From Luteimonas galliterrae (GTDB lineage Bacteria; Pseudomonadota; Gammaproteobacteria; Xanthomonadales; Xanthomonadaceae): 64,000 nucleotides of DNA. Positions within the stretch are counted from its first letter, which is position 1, and each line of letters begins with the position of its first letter. Both the position numbers and the translations under genes were made by a program. The notes below the pieces were generated by a model. That model was not told the DNA's origin. It worked only from the letters and a program-made list of their open reading frames with translations, and searched no databases. The DNA is taken from the NCBI RefSeq assembly GCF_023374055.1, contig NZ_JAMBEP010000004.1:62001-126000 (forward strand). The letters run 5' to 3'. Below are positions 1 through 8,282 of this stretch, piece after piece.

Positions 1-2
1 AC

Positions 3-1154
3 GACGATCCGGCCACCGCTGGCGGCTTCACGCCGGCGGACTCCGCAGATGGCACGGTGCGCTTGAGCGGCAGCGTGTTCCCCTGGTCGTTCGGGCAGCA
101 GGCGGACGGCTGGTATTTGAACGCCGAAACCGATGTCGTCCTGCCGGAAATCGGCGGCTATGCGTTGCTGCCGAGCATCGGGCAAGCCGGCATCCTGGAA
201 AACAACCGCCTGTTGTCGCAGCGCCTGTCGGGCATCCGCGGCGATCAGCCGCGATGCGATCAGAACGAAGACGACACGCGCGCGTATTGGAAGCTGGCCG
301 GCGATTGCCATGGCTTCTGGATGGCGGCCACGGCCAGCGAGCTGGAGATGGGCGCCGATCCGGGCTTCGCATTCAGCGGCGACAGCGTTGGCGTGTATGT
401 GGGGGCGGACGTCCTGTTGCAGGATCGCGAAACCCGGACGTTCCGCGGCGGTCTGTACGCCGGATTCCAACGCGGCAACTATTGGGCCACCGGTGCCAAT
501 TCGACCGGCCTGCAGGGCATCGGCCAAGCCAATGTGCGCACCGACACGCCGACGTTCGGCATGTACGGCAGCGTCAACTGGCGCGAGGGCAGCTATCTCG
601 ACACGACCTTGGTGGCGCAGATCCCGGAAGCGACCATCGCCGTGGCCGGCGGTTTCAAGGAAGAGATTCTCGGCAACAGCCTGACCCTCAGCACGCAGGT
701 GGGCCGTCGTTTCCGCCTGGATAATGGCTGGACCCTGGAGCCGCAAGCGCAACTGAGCGCAAGCGCGGTGCACTGGCAGAACAAGACCGATGCCAGCGGC
801 AAGCAACTGGCCATAGACGACGGCCTGCTGGGCAAGGCACGTGTGGCAGTACGTGCGGAGAAGGTCTTCGAAACCGAGGGCGGCGCGCGGATCCGCCCAT
901 GGGCGACGCTGGGGATGCAGGACACGATAGGCGAGAGCGAAAACGCGCTCGTCGTCGCATCGCCGGGGCTGGGCGCGGACGCTGCGGCCTTCCCGAATCA
1001 CGAGCTGGGTCTGACAGCCACGCTGGACTTGGGCGTGGAAGCCGAGTTCAACGAGTCCGTCAGCCTGTTCGGTGTGCTCTCGTACGACAAGAGCATCGAG
1101 GGCACCGATGCCGAGCAGCGGCAAGCGAACATGGGCGTAAGGATCCGGTGGTAA
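3..1154 (+). CDS. Autotransporter beta-barrel domain (C-terminal part, 5' end outside window)
   Basis: The frame is open from the first bases of the window to a TAA stop, so this is the C-terminal ~383 residues of a larger protein whose start lies outside. The visible part consists of alternating amphipathic stretches rich in Gly and aromatic residues (for example YAGFQRGNYWATGANSTG and SVNWREGSYLDTTLVAQ). It ends in GVRIRW; a terminal aromatic is the usual signature of an outer-membrane barrel recognised by BAM. In the autotransporter (type V secretion) family this domain forms the pore in the outer membrane and the passenger lies N-terminal to it. The passenger is not visible, so its function is unknown. 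Assignment to the autotransporter barrel rather than another barrel family is inference from length and pattern. Confidence 0.75.
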   Translation, partial: DDPATAGGFTPADSADGTVRLSGSVFPWSFGQQADGWYLNAETDVVLPEIGGYALLPSIGQAGILENNRLLSQRLSGIRGDQPRCDQNEDDTRAYWKLAGDCHGFWMAATASELEMGADPGFAFSGDSVGVYVGADVLLQDRETRTFRGGLYAGFQRGNYWATGANSTGLQGIGQANVRTDTPTFGMYGSVNWREGSYLDTTLVAQIPEATIAVAGGFKEEILGNSLTLSTQVGRRFRLDNGWTLEPQAQLSASAVHWQNKTDASGKQLAIDDGLLGKARVAVRAEKVFETEGGARIRPWATLGMQDTIGESENALVVASPGLGADAAAFPNHELGLTATLDLGVEAEFNESVSLFGVLSYDKSIEGTDAEQRQANMGVRIRW

Positions 1155-1181
1155 GACGTGACGCGCTTCACTACGGTTAAA

Positions 1182-1209
1182 GCTCGGACGGAAGCGATTC
1201 CGTCCGAGC
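1182..1209. terminator. Hairpin between convergent genes
   Basis: A perfect 12-bp stem (GCTCGGACGGAA pairing with TTCCGTCCGAGC) encloses the loop GCGA, 28 bases after the autotransporter stop. The next gene converges from the other side. No T-run follows, so termination on either strand is inferred from position. Confidence 0.5.
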
Positions 1210-1278
1210 GACCGCGGTGACCGCGAACCATTCCTTAGCGTCGCTGGTACCCTACAGGTCCTATGGGCCGATTCCTGA

Positions 1279-2478
1279 TCACTCGACCGGATGCGTCGGG
1301 GTCCAAGCGATCAATTCATCGAGCTCCATCGGTCGGCCGTAAAAATAGCCTTGACCAAGATGACAACCCAGCTCACGCGCTAGCCGGGCTTCGACTTCCG
1401 TTTCCACGCCTTCGGCAATGACGGTCTGGCCGAGCCGAATACCCAACTCGATGGCCGACTGGAACAGGACGCGTCCTTGCTCACTGCGCGGCGCGGCAGC
1501 GACGAAGCTACGGTCGATCTTCAGTTCCGTGCTAGGCAGCTGCATGAGGAACTGCATCGTCGCCGCGCCCGTGCCGTAGTCGTCTATAGCGACCTTGAAG
1601 CCATGAAGGCGAGAACGGATCAATGCTTCGAGCACGTGTGCCCGATCTTCCATCAGATGCGTCTCGGTCACTTCCAGAGTGAAGCATTCCGGCTGATCGC
1701 GTGCGGCAGCGACGATCTCCGACATTTGGTCGATGATCGCCAGGTTGTGCAGATTGTGCATCGACACATTGAAGGCAATGTTGATATCGATGCCTGCCCG
1801 CAAGAATGCCGCGCGGTCATGGACGGTACGTTCAAGGACGGACAGCGTGAGTGCGTCGATGAGGTTCGCGCTTTCGGCGGCCCGGATCACCTCGGGAGCC
1901 GGAACATAGCCATGCTCCGCATCTTGCCACCGCAGCAGGGCTTCGGCGCCGACGAGTGAGCCGTCCTGCATATCCACCTTGGGCTGATAGACCAGGCGCA
2001 GGGAACCGGCGCCTAAGCCGGCAAGGACCCTATCGCTGCTGAGCCTTATTTCATGCGAATCCCGAGGCGATGCTTGGCCAACGGGGTGGTATCGCTGCAA
2101 CGCTTCTGAGAGGGGCTCGAAGTTCACGGGTTTGCGCAGCACCCCGAGAATCGTCAGCCCCTTTGCTTCGGCGAACTGCCGGCTTACCTCCAGGACCCGA
2201 GAGTCCTCGCCACTGAGCAGGATGATGGCCGGCCTATTCGGCAGTGCCGCGACATGGCTCATCAAGCGAATCCCGTCCATGCCGGGCATGTTGAGATCGC
2301 ATATCAGCAGTTCGATGGGATGGGCCGCCAGTCGATCGAGGGCGGCTGCGCCATTGTCCGCGGTCTCCAAGGACCGAAAACCGACATCGCCGAGTAATGT
2401 CGAGATGATGCCCACCATCATCGGGTCGTCATCGACGACCAGAACTCTCAATCCGACCGGGTATAGCGAGCTAGGCAC
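1279..2478 (-). CDS. Response regulator with EAL domain (c-di-GMP phosphodiesterase)
   Basis: 399-aa cytoplasmic protein. Residues ~10-130 are a receiver domain with the acidic pair in VVDDDP, phospho-acceptor Asp61 (CDLNMPGMDG) and Lys116. Residues ~150-395 are an EAL domain. The residues needed for c-di-GMP hydrolysis all look present: the EAL signature itself (GAEALLRW, 178-184), the Asn of FNVS, the Glu of LEVTET, the Asp pair of IDDYGTG, the Lys of ELKIDRSF and the Glu of IAEGVETE. It is therefore predicted to be an active phosphodiesterase controlled by phosphorylation. The start is a GTG with AGGGGAA about 13 bases upstream. A LuxR-type regulator is transcribed divergently across a ~300-bp gap. 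The partner kinase is not in the window. Confidence 0.9.
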   Translation of the reverse strand: MPSSLYPVGLRVLVVDDDPMMVGIISTLLGDVGFRSLETADNGAAALDRLAAHPIELLICDLNMPGMDGIRLMSHVAALPNRPAIILLSGEDSRVLEVSRQFAEAKGLTILGVLRKPVNFEPLSEALQRYHPVGQASPRDSHEIRLSSDRVLAGLGAGSLRLVYQPKVDMQDGSLVGAEALLRWQDAEHGYVPAPEVIRAAESANLIDALTLSVLERTVHDRAAFLRAGIDINIAFNVSMHNLHNLAIIDQMSEIVAAARDQPECFTLEVTETHLMEDRAHVLEALIRSRLHGFKVAIDDYGTGAATMQFLMQLPSTELKIDRSFVAAAPRSEQGRVLFQSAIELGIRLGQTVIAEGVETEVEARLARELGCHLGQGYFYGRPMELDELIAWTPTHPVE

Positions 2479-2774
2479 AGATTGAGATTCCCCTAGACAA
2501 TCACAGCGGGTTGTTCTAGAAGGCTAGCAGATACGAATGTAAAGAGATGGGGAGCGTGATACTCATCACGGATTGCATATGGACAGACTTCGGGCTTTTG
2601 GCCCGGTCGATTCCGGGGGATATCGACGATGTCCATCAAAATCTGCGATCGGGTCCAGATCCAGCATCGACACGGCCTACGCGATTCACGACTGGCGGCA
2701 TAGGAAAGGACCACTTGTCGAGCCCTAGGCTGCGCGCTAGCCGAGCCGTTAACCAAGGATGAGGCGGGTGACGA
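2479..2774. other. Divergent intergenic region
   Basis: About 300 bases between two divergent response-regulator genes. It must hold both promoters, but I see no convincing sigma-70 boxes or operator palindrome, and the short ORFs crossing it do not look coding. Confidence 0.5.
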
Positions 2775-3422
2775 GTGAGTAAAGTCCAAACGCCTGCAAG
2801 ATTCCTGATCGCTGACGACCATCCGATCATCGTCGTCGCGCTCGCCGAGATGCTGAAATCCGCGCTGGGCCAAGATAGGATCTTGGTCGATTCTGTTACG
2901 GATAGCGACAGCCTAATTTTTCGCCTTCAAGCCGAGGCCTGGGACTATTTGGTGCTGGACCTGCACATGCCAGGCCGCCTGAAGAGTGTTCCGTTACTGC
3001 AGGCAATTCTGACCATGCAGCCCCGCCTGTGCGTAGTGATTTACACAGGGGTGAGGCACCCATGTCTCGCCCAGACCCTGCTTGACATGGGTGCTCGCGC
3101 CTTCGTATCTAAGTCAAGCGGCCCGCAAGTCGCGATCGAGGCAATCAGCAACGTAGTTGCTGGAGATGCGTACGTGGATCCGGTCATTGATCTTGAGGCG
3201 GCCAAGAATCATCCATGGCATCAGCTGACTTCTGGTGAGCGTGCGGTCGTGATCGCATTAGCGCGGGGAGAGAACCTGCAGGCTATCGCCATCGACAGCG
3301 ATCGCAGTTACAAGACTGTTACCACCCACAAGTACAACGCACTGCGCAAACTTGGCTTGAGGTCGAAGGATGAACTCGGTCAATACCTAGAGCATCATGG
3401 GCTCGACTATTTGCTCCAGTGA
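2775..3422 (+). CDS. LuxR/NarL-family two-component response regulator
   Basis: 215-aa cytoplasmic transcription regulator. It has an N-terminal receiver domain (acidic pair in IADDHP at 14-15, phospho-acceptor Asp62 in LDLHMPG, Lys in FVSKSS) and a C-terminal LuxR-type helix-turn-helix at about residues 150-205 (LTSGERAVVIALARGEN, then KTVTTHKYNALRKLGL). The architecture is that of NarL-type regulators, which bind DNA as dimers after phosphorylation by a sensor kinase. The start is a GTG; AAGGATGAGG lies ~10-20 bases upstream. The divergent neighbour is a REC-EAL phosphodiesterase, which suggests a shared signalling role. No cognate kinase is visible and the target genes are unknown. Confidence 0.88.
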   Translation: MSKVQTPARFLIADDHPIIVVALAEMLKSALGQDRILVDSVTDSDSLIFRLQAEAWDYLVLDLHMPGRLKSVPLLQAILTMQPRLCVVIYTGVRHPCLAQTLLDMGARAFVSKSSGPQVAIEAISNVVAGDAYVDPVIDLEAAKNHPWHQLTSGERAVVIALARGENLQAIAIDSDRSYKTVTTHKYNALRKLGLRSKDELGQYLEHHGLDYLLQ

Positions 3423-3629
3423 GAGATTCCGTTCCCGGATCATCGCCCTGACCTTCAGCAGCGTCCCGTTGTTGTTGGTGCCACGCAGAATCTCGGCTTC
3501 GCCGCCGCCCTCTAGATGCACCTCGATGATGATGGCGGGAGGAACCGTCTTGGAGTTTGGCTGCAGCGCCTGGATATACTCCCGATTGGAGTCCAGCGAG
3601 CATGGGAAGACTCTATCTCGCCTGCTCAA
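3387..3629 (-). CDS. Doubtful small hypothetical protein or remnant
   Basis: An 80-codon frame running against the 3' end of the response-regulator gene (36-base overlap). Its composition is not the Arg/Ala/Pro-rich type of most spurious frames here: it contains hydrophobic-polar stretches such as PPAIIIEVHLEGGGEAEIL and TNNNGTLLKVRAMIRE. There is no ATG; the only plausible start is a TTG at 3629 and an in-frame stop lies just upstream. It may be a short gene with an unusual start, the tail of a decayed gene, or chance. I do not recognise a family. Confidence 0.25.
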   Translation of the reverse strand: MSRRDRVFPCSLDSNREYIQALQPNSKTVPPAIIIEVHLEGGGEAEILRGTNNNGTLLKVRAMIRERNLSLEQIVEPMML

Positions 3630-3659
3630 GACTACACAGCCCCTGCCTATGGACCTTCA

Positions 3660-3678
3660 TGTCCATGTCGACTGGACA
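3660..3678. promoter_or_regulatory. Inverted repeat, operator-like (TGTCCA-N7-TGGACA)
   Basis: TGTCCATGTCGACTGGACA has 6-bp arms and a 7-base spacer. It shares the TGGAC/GTCCA half-site with the inverted repeat at 3771-3790. Binding by a dimeric regulator is inference. Confidence 0.35.
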
Positions 3679-3770
3679 TAAGACCTCTCAGCTCTGGACG
3701 CCAGTGCCTCCTGAAATACCTATGCCGCCGAATAGGACAATCGCAAACGGACTAATCCGGATAACGCTGT

Positions 3771-3790
3771 ACTGGACGTTGATGTCCAGT
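3771..3790. promoter_or_regulatory. Inverted repeat, operator-like (ACTGGAC-N6-GTCCAGT)
   Basis: A perfect 7-bp-arm palindrome with a 6-base spacer, about 110 bases from a second palindrome with the same TGGAC half-site. The paired sites suggest one binding protein. The regulator is unknown. Confidence 0.35.
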
Positions 3791-3936
3791 GATCGCCGCC
3801 CCCTTCCGGTGCCCGCGTTCCCTTAGGGTCGGAAACAACAGTCGTTCGCCAGCAGGGCATTTGCGACATTCCTAAGCACCACCATCACTAGCCACGGTAA
3901 GCGGCTGATTAATAAAAAAGATTTGCGCTGCTCGCA

Positions 3937-3978
3937 AAAACACCGAAGTTTGTTTTTCGCTACAAACTTCGGTGTTTT
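3937..3978. terminator. Strong 17-bp hairpin upstream of ntrB
   Basis: Perfect arms AAAACACCGAAGTTTGT and ACAAACTTCGGTGTTTT enclose an 8-base loop. The arms end in A4 on one side and T4 on the other, as in a bidirectional intrinsic terminator. It lies about 65 bases before the ntrB start, so it would isolate ntrBC from upstream transcription; a leader attenuator is an alternative. Confidence 0.5.
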
Positions 3979-4026
3979 GCCCAGTCGGCCCAAAGCAGAG
4001 GTTAGCCGCGCGCGACCTATGTCATA

Positions 4027-4043
4027 TGCACTATATTGGTGCA
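4027..4043. promoter_or_regulatory. NtrC-box-like palindrome at the ntrB start
   Basis: TGCACTATATTGGTGCA matches the enterobacterial NtrC-binding pattern TGCAC-N7-GTGCA in both half-sites and spacing. It ends at the base before the ntrB ATG. In enterics, NtrC sites at the glnL (ntrB) promoter mediate autorepression, so autoregulation of ntrBC by its own product is the obvious inference. Confidence 0.7.
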
Positions 4044-5114
4044 ATGCCGTCCGACGCGTCCGTCCCTCCCTCTCTTGATCGCCTGACTACCCCGCTGGTC
4101 TGGGCCGATGCGTCCGGCCGCATCGGCGGCAGCAACGCGGCATTCGCGCGTTGGCTCGGCATCAGCGTGCGGCGCCTGGTCGATCAGCCGCTGGCCGCGC
4201 TGGAACTGGACGGCGATGCGCTGCGCCGCGCCTTGTCCGCGGCAACGTCGGCCGATGCCGAGCCGTTGCGCCTGCGCCGCATCGAACTGGCCTATCTGGG
4301 CGGCGAGCCGCGCTTCGCCGACGCCTGGCTGACGCGCGGCGAGGACGGCGGCTGGCTGCTGGAAGCGCATCCGGTGGACGAATTTCCGGGCGACGATCCG
4401 GCGATCGCGCTGCCGGGAGCGCTGTCGGCGGCGCTGAAGGGGCTCGCCCACGAATTGCGCAATCCGCTGGCGGGCTTGAAGGGCGCGGCGCAACTGCTGG
4501 CGCGGCGCAGCCAGGATGCGGCCGGCCATTTCGACGACAATTCGCGTGAGCTGACCGGGCTGATCGAATCGGAAGTCGAGCGCCTGACGCAGTTGCTCGA
4601 CCGCCTGCTGTCGCCGATGCCGGCCGCTCCGCATGCGCCGCTCAACATCCACGCCACGCTCGAGCGCGTGCTGCGCCTGGCCGAAACCGATGCCGGTTGG
4701 GCGGTGCGTCTGGTGCGCGATTACGACCCCAGCCTGCCGGAGCTGTCCGGCGATGCCGACCGCCTCACCCAAGCGACGTGGAACCTGGTGCGCAACGCGA
4801 TCGAAGCCGGCGCCGCCAACATCACGCTGCGCACCCGCGCCGAGCACGGCGTGCGCATCGGCGATGCGTTGCAGGCGCTGGCGTTGCGGATGGAAATCAT
4901 CGACGACGGCCGCGGCGTGCCCGAAGACCTGACCGAGCGACTGTTCCTGCCGCTGGTCAGCGGCCGCGCCGATGGGAGCGGACTTGGCCTCGCGCTCGCA
5001 CAGCAAATCGCGCGCGAGCACCGCGGTTCGCTGACCTATCGTTCGCGGCCGGGGCACACCGTATTCACGCTGCTATTGCCGATGCCGGCCGACGAGGCAC
5101 GCGCCGATGGCTGA
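4044..5114 (+). CDS. ntrB: Nitrogen regulation sensor kinase NtrB (GlnL)
   Basis: 356-aa cytoplasmic histidine kinase of the nitrogen-control two-component system. Residues 1-120 resemble the PAS-type sensor domain. The phospho-acceptor His136 lies in [11 protein letters not shown], the N-box is [10 protein letters not shown], and the G-boxes are DDGRGVP and GSGLGLAL. In this family PII protein binds NtrB and switches it between kinase and phosphatase states towards NtrC. The ATG at 4044 is chosen because it directly follows the NtrC-box palindrome and the frame before it looks non-coding; an ATG at 4026 is possible. The stop overlaps the ntrC start by 8 bases, so the pair is translationally coupled. 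glnA, often next to ntrBC, is not adjacent. Confidence 0.92.
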   Translation: MPSDASVPPSLDRLTTPLVWADASGRIGGSNAAFARWLGISVRRLVDQPLAALELDGDALRRALSAATSADAEPLRLRRIELAYLGGEPRFADAWLTRGEDGGWLLEAHPVDEFPGDDPAIALPGALSAALKGLAHELRNPLAGLKGAAQLLARRSQDAAGHFDDNSRELTGLIESEVERLTQLLDRLLSPMPAAPHAPLNIHATLERVLRLAETDAGWAVRLVRDYDPSLPELSGDADRLTQATWNLVRNAIEAGAANITLRTRAEHGVRIGDALQALALRMEIIDDGRGVPEDLTERLFLPLVSGRADGSGLGLALAQQIAREHRGSLTYRSRPGHTVFTLLLPMPADEARADG

Positions 5115-6525
5115 GACCACGCGCGTCTGGGTGGTCGACGACGACCGCGCCGTGCGCTTCGTACTGGCGACGGCGCTGCGCGAGGCCGGCTACGAAGTCG
5201 ATGGCTTCGATTCGGCGCAGGCGGCGCTCGACGCCTTGCACGCGCGCCCGGCGCCGGACCTGCTGTTCACCGACGTGCGCATGCCCGGCGAAGGCGGCCT
5301 GGCGTTGCTCGAGAAGCTGAAGGCCGCGCATCCGCGGCTGCCGGTGATCGTGATGTCGGCGTATACCGATATCGCCAGCACCGCGGGCGCCTTCCGCGGC
5401 GGCGCGCACGAATTCCTGTCCAAGCCTTTCGATCTGGACGATGCGGTCGCGCTGGCCGAACGCGTGTTGCCCAAAGGCGCCGCGCCCGCCGCTCCGGCCG
5501 CCATGACGATAACGGCCGAGACGGCGCGGGCCGAAGCGCTGATCGGCAGCACGCCGGCGATGCGCGCGTTGTTCCGCAGCATCGGCCGCCTGGCGCAGGC
5601 GCCGGTATCGGTGCTGATCACCGGCGAGACCGGCACGGGCAAAGAACTGGTCGCGCGCGCCCTGCATCGCGAATCGCCGCGCGCGCGCAAGCCGTTCGTC
5701 GCGCTCAATACGGCCGCGATCCCGGCCGAACTGCTGGAGAGCGAACTGTTCGGCCACGAAGCCGGGGCGTTCACCGGCGCGCAGAAGCGACATGTCGGCC
5801 GCTTCGAACAGGCCGACGGCGGCAGCCTGTTCCTCGACGAGATCGGCGACATGCCGCTGCCGCTGCAGACGCGGCTGCTGCGGGTGCTGGCCGAGGGCGA
5901 GTTCTTCCGCGTCGGCGGCCGCGAACTGATCCGCGTCGACGTGCGCGTGATCGCGGCCACCCATCAACCTTTGGAAATGCTGGTCGCCGACGGCCGCTTT
6001 CGCGCCGACCTACTGCACCGCCTGGACGTGGTGCGCCTGCAATTGCCGCCGCTGCGCGAGCGCCGCGAGGACGTGCCCGAACTGGCCGAAGCCTTCCTGC
6101 ATTCGGCCGCTCGCAAGCTCGGCGCGCCGGCCAAGCGGTTCGCCAAAGGCGCGATGGAGCGATTGCAGGCGCACGACTGGCCCGGCAACGTGCGCGAACT
6201 GGAAAACCTGTGTTGGCGCTTGGCGGCGCTGGCGCCGGGCGAGGCGATCACGCGCGCCGACGTGGACGAAGCGATCGCCGCGAAGGCACCGGCCGCGATC
6301 GACGGCGCTGCGGCATGGGAATCCGCGCTCGCCGCCTGGGCGCGAGCGCAATTACAGCAGGGCAACGAAGGCATCCACGCCGAAGCGCGCGAACGATTCG
6401 ACCGCGCCCTGCTCGAGGCCGCGCTCGCGCACACCGGCGGCCGGCGCAGCGAAGCGGCCACGCGGCTGGGCCTGGGCCGCAATACGCTGACCCGCAAACT
6501 CGGCCCTGGCCGCAAACGGCGCTGA
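5107..6525 (+). CDS. ntrC: Nitrogen regulation response regulator NtrC (sigma-54 activator)
   Basis: 472-aa enhancer-binding protein. It has a receiver domain with phospho-acceptor Asp56 ([11 protein letters not shown]) and Lys106, and a sigma-54 AAA+ domain with Walker A GETGTGKE (173-180), the sigma-54-contacting loop GAFTGA (220-225) and Walker [11 protein letters not shown]-terminal Fis-type helix-turn-helix sits near residues 440-465 ([17 protein letters not shown]). When phosphorylated by NtrB under nitrogen limitation, NtrC oligomerises and drives open-complex formation at sigma-54 promoters. The gene overlaps ntrB by 8 bases. All motifs for activity are present. It is followed by the large repeat R1. 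Confidence 0.95.
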   Translation: MAETTRVWVVDDDRAVRFVLATALREAGYEVDGFDSAQAALDALHARPAPDLLFTDVRMPGEGGLALLEKLKAAHPRLPVIVMSAYTDIASTAGAFRGGAHEFLSKPFDLDDAVALAERVLPKGAAPAAPAAMTITAETARAEALIGSTPAMRALFRSIGRLAQAPVSVLITGETGTGKELVARALHRESPRARKPFVALNTAAIPAELLESELFGHEAGAFTGAQKRHVGRFEQADGGSLFLDEIGDMPLPLQTRLLRVLAEGEFFRVGGRELIRVDVRVIAATHQPLEMLVADGRFRADLLHRLDVVRLQLPPLRERREDVPELAEAFLHSAARKLGAPAKRFAKGAMERLQAHDWPGNVRELENLCWRLAALAPGEAITRADVDEAIAAKAPAAIDGAAAWESALAAWARAQLQQGNEGIHAEARERFDRALLEAALAHTGGRRSEAATRLGLGRNTLTRKLGPGRKRR

Positions 6526-6532
6526 AGGCTGC

Positions 6533-7306
6533 TTTTGTAGGGCGGGGCTTGCCCCGCTGCCTCTGCTTGTGGGTTTGTGGCGATCTGCCGGCCTTTGAGG
6601 CCGGGGTTTCGTCCGCTAAAACCGCGGCCGAGTTACTTTCTTTTTGTGGGGCCCAAAAAGAACAGCAACCAAAGAAAAAGGGCCTTTGGAAGGTATCCCG
6701 GCGATGGGGTTGCCCCGTGTTCTTGGCCACCGCTCGCCAGCGCTCGGGATTCCTCCGTCGCTTCGACATTCAGATCCGAGGCGATCGATCCGAACGCCTC
6801 CTTAGCGCAACTCCGCAAAAGCCACGTCACCACAATCGCGGGGAATCAAAATCTAGTACCTGCGTAAGAAGGTCACCCACGACGAAAGCAGGTCTGCTGG
6901 CGGTCTTTCAGTCGCGACGCATCGCACCGCAGTTCAGGCCCTTTCTTGGGTTACTTTCTTTGGGCCAACAAAGAAAGTGACCCGGGCGCAGCCCGGAAGC
7001 CTTTGTCCATGGCGCGAGCCGCAGCGCAACGGCGAGGACGCGGGCCTGGATGACATGCCGCGCCTGCGGCATGCCCTTCGGGCCATCCGCTGCGCGGATG
7101 TTCGCTCCGGCATCCTGCCTGCGCAGTCCGGCCTTCGCCGGGATGACGGCTTAGGGGCAAGGGCACAAGCAAGATGGGTCCCAGCGTTCGCTGGGATGAC
7201 GGCATGAGAGCGAAGGGCTTAAGAGCAATAGCAGCGGAGCAAGCTCCGCTTTACAAAGGCAGAGCAAAAAAAGAACAGGGGCGAAGGCTGCGGGGCAAGC
7301 CCCGCT
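6533..7306 (+). repeat. Composite intergenic repeat R1
   Basis: A ~0.8-kb non-coding block, present again at ~15.65-16.40 kb (same orientation) and ~28.63-29.47 kb (inverted). Its order is a short GCGGGGC-TTG-CCCCGC-type hairpin, a hairpin whose arm is GTTACTTTCTTTTTG (6632-6669), a conserved middle containing CTAGTACCTGCGTAAGAAGG, a second hairpin GGGTTACTTTCTTTG...CAAAGAAAGTGACCC (6948-6983), several short palindromes, and two closing AGCGGAGC-AAG-CTCCGCT-type hairpins. No transposase frame is present. The last palindrome supplies the stop codon of oleB. Confidence 0.85.
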
Positions 7307-8209
7307 CTACAGGGCGGTGCGGTCGAGGAAAGCGCGGATCGCCGGCACCAATTCGCGATGCTTGTCTTCGAGCACGTAGTGCCCGGCATCGTCGAAAAGC
7401 GTCACCTCGGCGTGCGGCAAGGCAGCGGTGAAGCCTTGCAGGCAATGCCGGTCGAACACGAAATCGCGCAGGCCCCAGCCGATAAACGCCGGACGATCGG
7501 CGAATTCATGCAGACGCTTGCCGGCCTCGGCCACCAATGGCCATGCCGCATCGCGCTCGGTCAGCGGGATGTCCTGCACGAAGCGCAGCGTCGCGATCCG
7601 GTTCGCCCACGAGTCGTAAGGCGCGACATAAGCGCGGCGCACGTCCGCCGGCATGCGCCTTTCGACGCCGACATGGGACGCGATGCCCGAAAACGCATTG
7701 AAGCCGCGGATCGCCAGCGCGCCCAGCGCGGAATCGCGGCCGAACGACAACTGCCACGGCATCTTTTTCGCGGCCGGCAAGGGAAACGCCGCGGTATTGG
7801 TGATCACCAGCCGCTCGACCTGCCCGGCATGCGACAAGGCCCAGCCGAAGCCGATCATGCCGCCCCAGTCGTGCACGGCAAGCGTCACCGGACCATCGAT
7901 CTTCAAGTGGGCGAGCAGAGCGGCGAGATCGTCGACGCGCGATTGCAGCGTGTAACGATAGCTCGGATTCGAAGCGGGATCGTCGCCAGGCTTGTCCGAC
8001 AGGCCCATGCCGACATGATCGGGCACGATGCAGCGGTAGCGGTCGCGCAAGCCGATCGTCAGATGCCGCCAGTAATAGCTCCACGACGGATTGCCGTGCA
8101 GCATCACGACCACCTCGCCGTCGCGCGGGCCTTCGTCGAGATAGCTCATCGCGATGCCGGGCCGCACTTCGAAGCGCCGCGGGGTGAAGGAGTAGTCGGG
8201 ATAGATCAT
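7307..8209 (-). CDS. oleB: OleB, alpha/beta-hydrolase of olefin biosynthesis (beta-lactone decarboxylase)
   Basis: 300-aa alpha/beta-hydrolase of the haloalkane-dehalogenase type. The oxyanion region is HGNPSWSYYW, the nucleophile is the Asp of VHDWGG (residue 114 counting from this start), and the catalytic His lies in DDAGHYVLED near the C-terminus. OleB enzymes decarboxylate the beta-lactone made by OleC to give a long-chain cis-olefin. The ATG at 8209 (MIYPDYS) is preferred; an ATG at 8233 would add eight residues. oleA lies upstream on the same strand, separated by a terminator-like hairpin. The TAG stop falls inside the end of repeat R1. oleC and oleD, usually next in the cluster, are at 30-33 kb. 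Confidence 0.88.
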   Translation of the reverse strand: MIYPDYSFTPRRFEVRPGIAMSYLDEGPRDGEVVVMLHGNPSWSYYWRHLTIGLRDRYRCIVPDHVGMGLSDKPGDDPASNPSYRYTLQSRVDDLAALLAHLKIDGPVTLAVHDWGGMIGFGWALSHAGQVERLVITNTAAFPLPAAKKMPWQLSFGRDSALGALAIRGFNAFSGIASHVGVERRMPADVRRAYVAPYDSWANRIATLRFVQDIPLTERDAAWPLVAEAGKRLHEFADRPAFIGWGLRDFVFDRHCLQGFTAALPHAEVTLFDDAGHYVLEDKHRELVPAIRAFLDRTAL

Positions 8210-8235
8210 GGTGTCGTACTTCGAATGACTCAAAC

Positions 8236-8259
8236 AAAAAGGGCCGGAATAACCGGCCC
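8236..8259 (-). terminator. Intrinsic terminator between oleA and oleB
   Basis: Read on the minus strand, GGGCCGG-TTATT-CCGGCCC is followed by TTTTTG: a classic stem plus U-tract 24 bases after the oleA stop and before the oleB start. It should reduce read-through from oleA into oleB. Confidence 0.75.
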
Positions 8260-8282
8260 CTGATGCGATTGCGATACCCGCG

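Larger units (their letters stand above)
3423..4043. other. Gene-poor region between the LuxR regulator and ntrB
   Basis: About 620 bases with no well-supported gene. It holds one doubtful antisense frame, two TGGAC-based inverted repeats, an AT-rich patch near 3905-3940 (unusual for this genome), a 17-bp-arm hairpin and, at its right end, an NtrC-box-like palindrome. The composition suggests old foreign DNA or a regulatory region. Confidence 0.6.

Noticed and set aside
3972-4043. An earlier start for ntrB at the GTG at 3972
   Set aside because: The extension would run through the arm of the 17-bp hairpin and the NtrC box, and its residues do not resemble the NtrB N-terminus.
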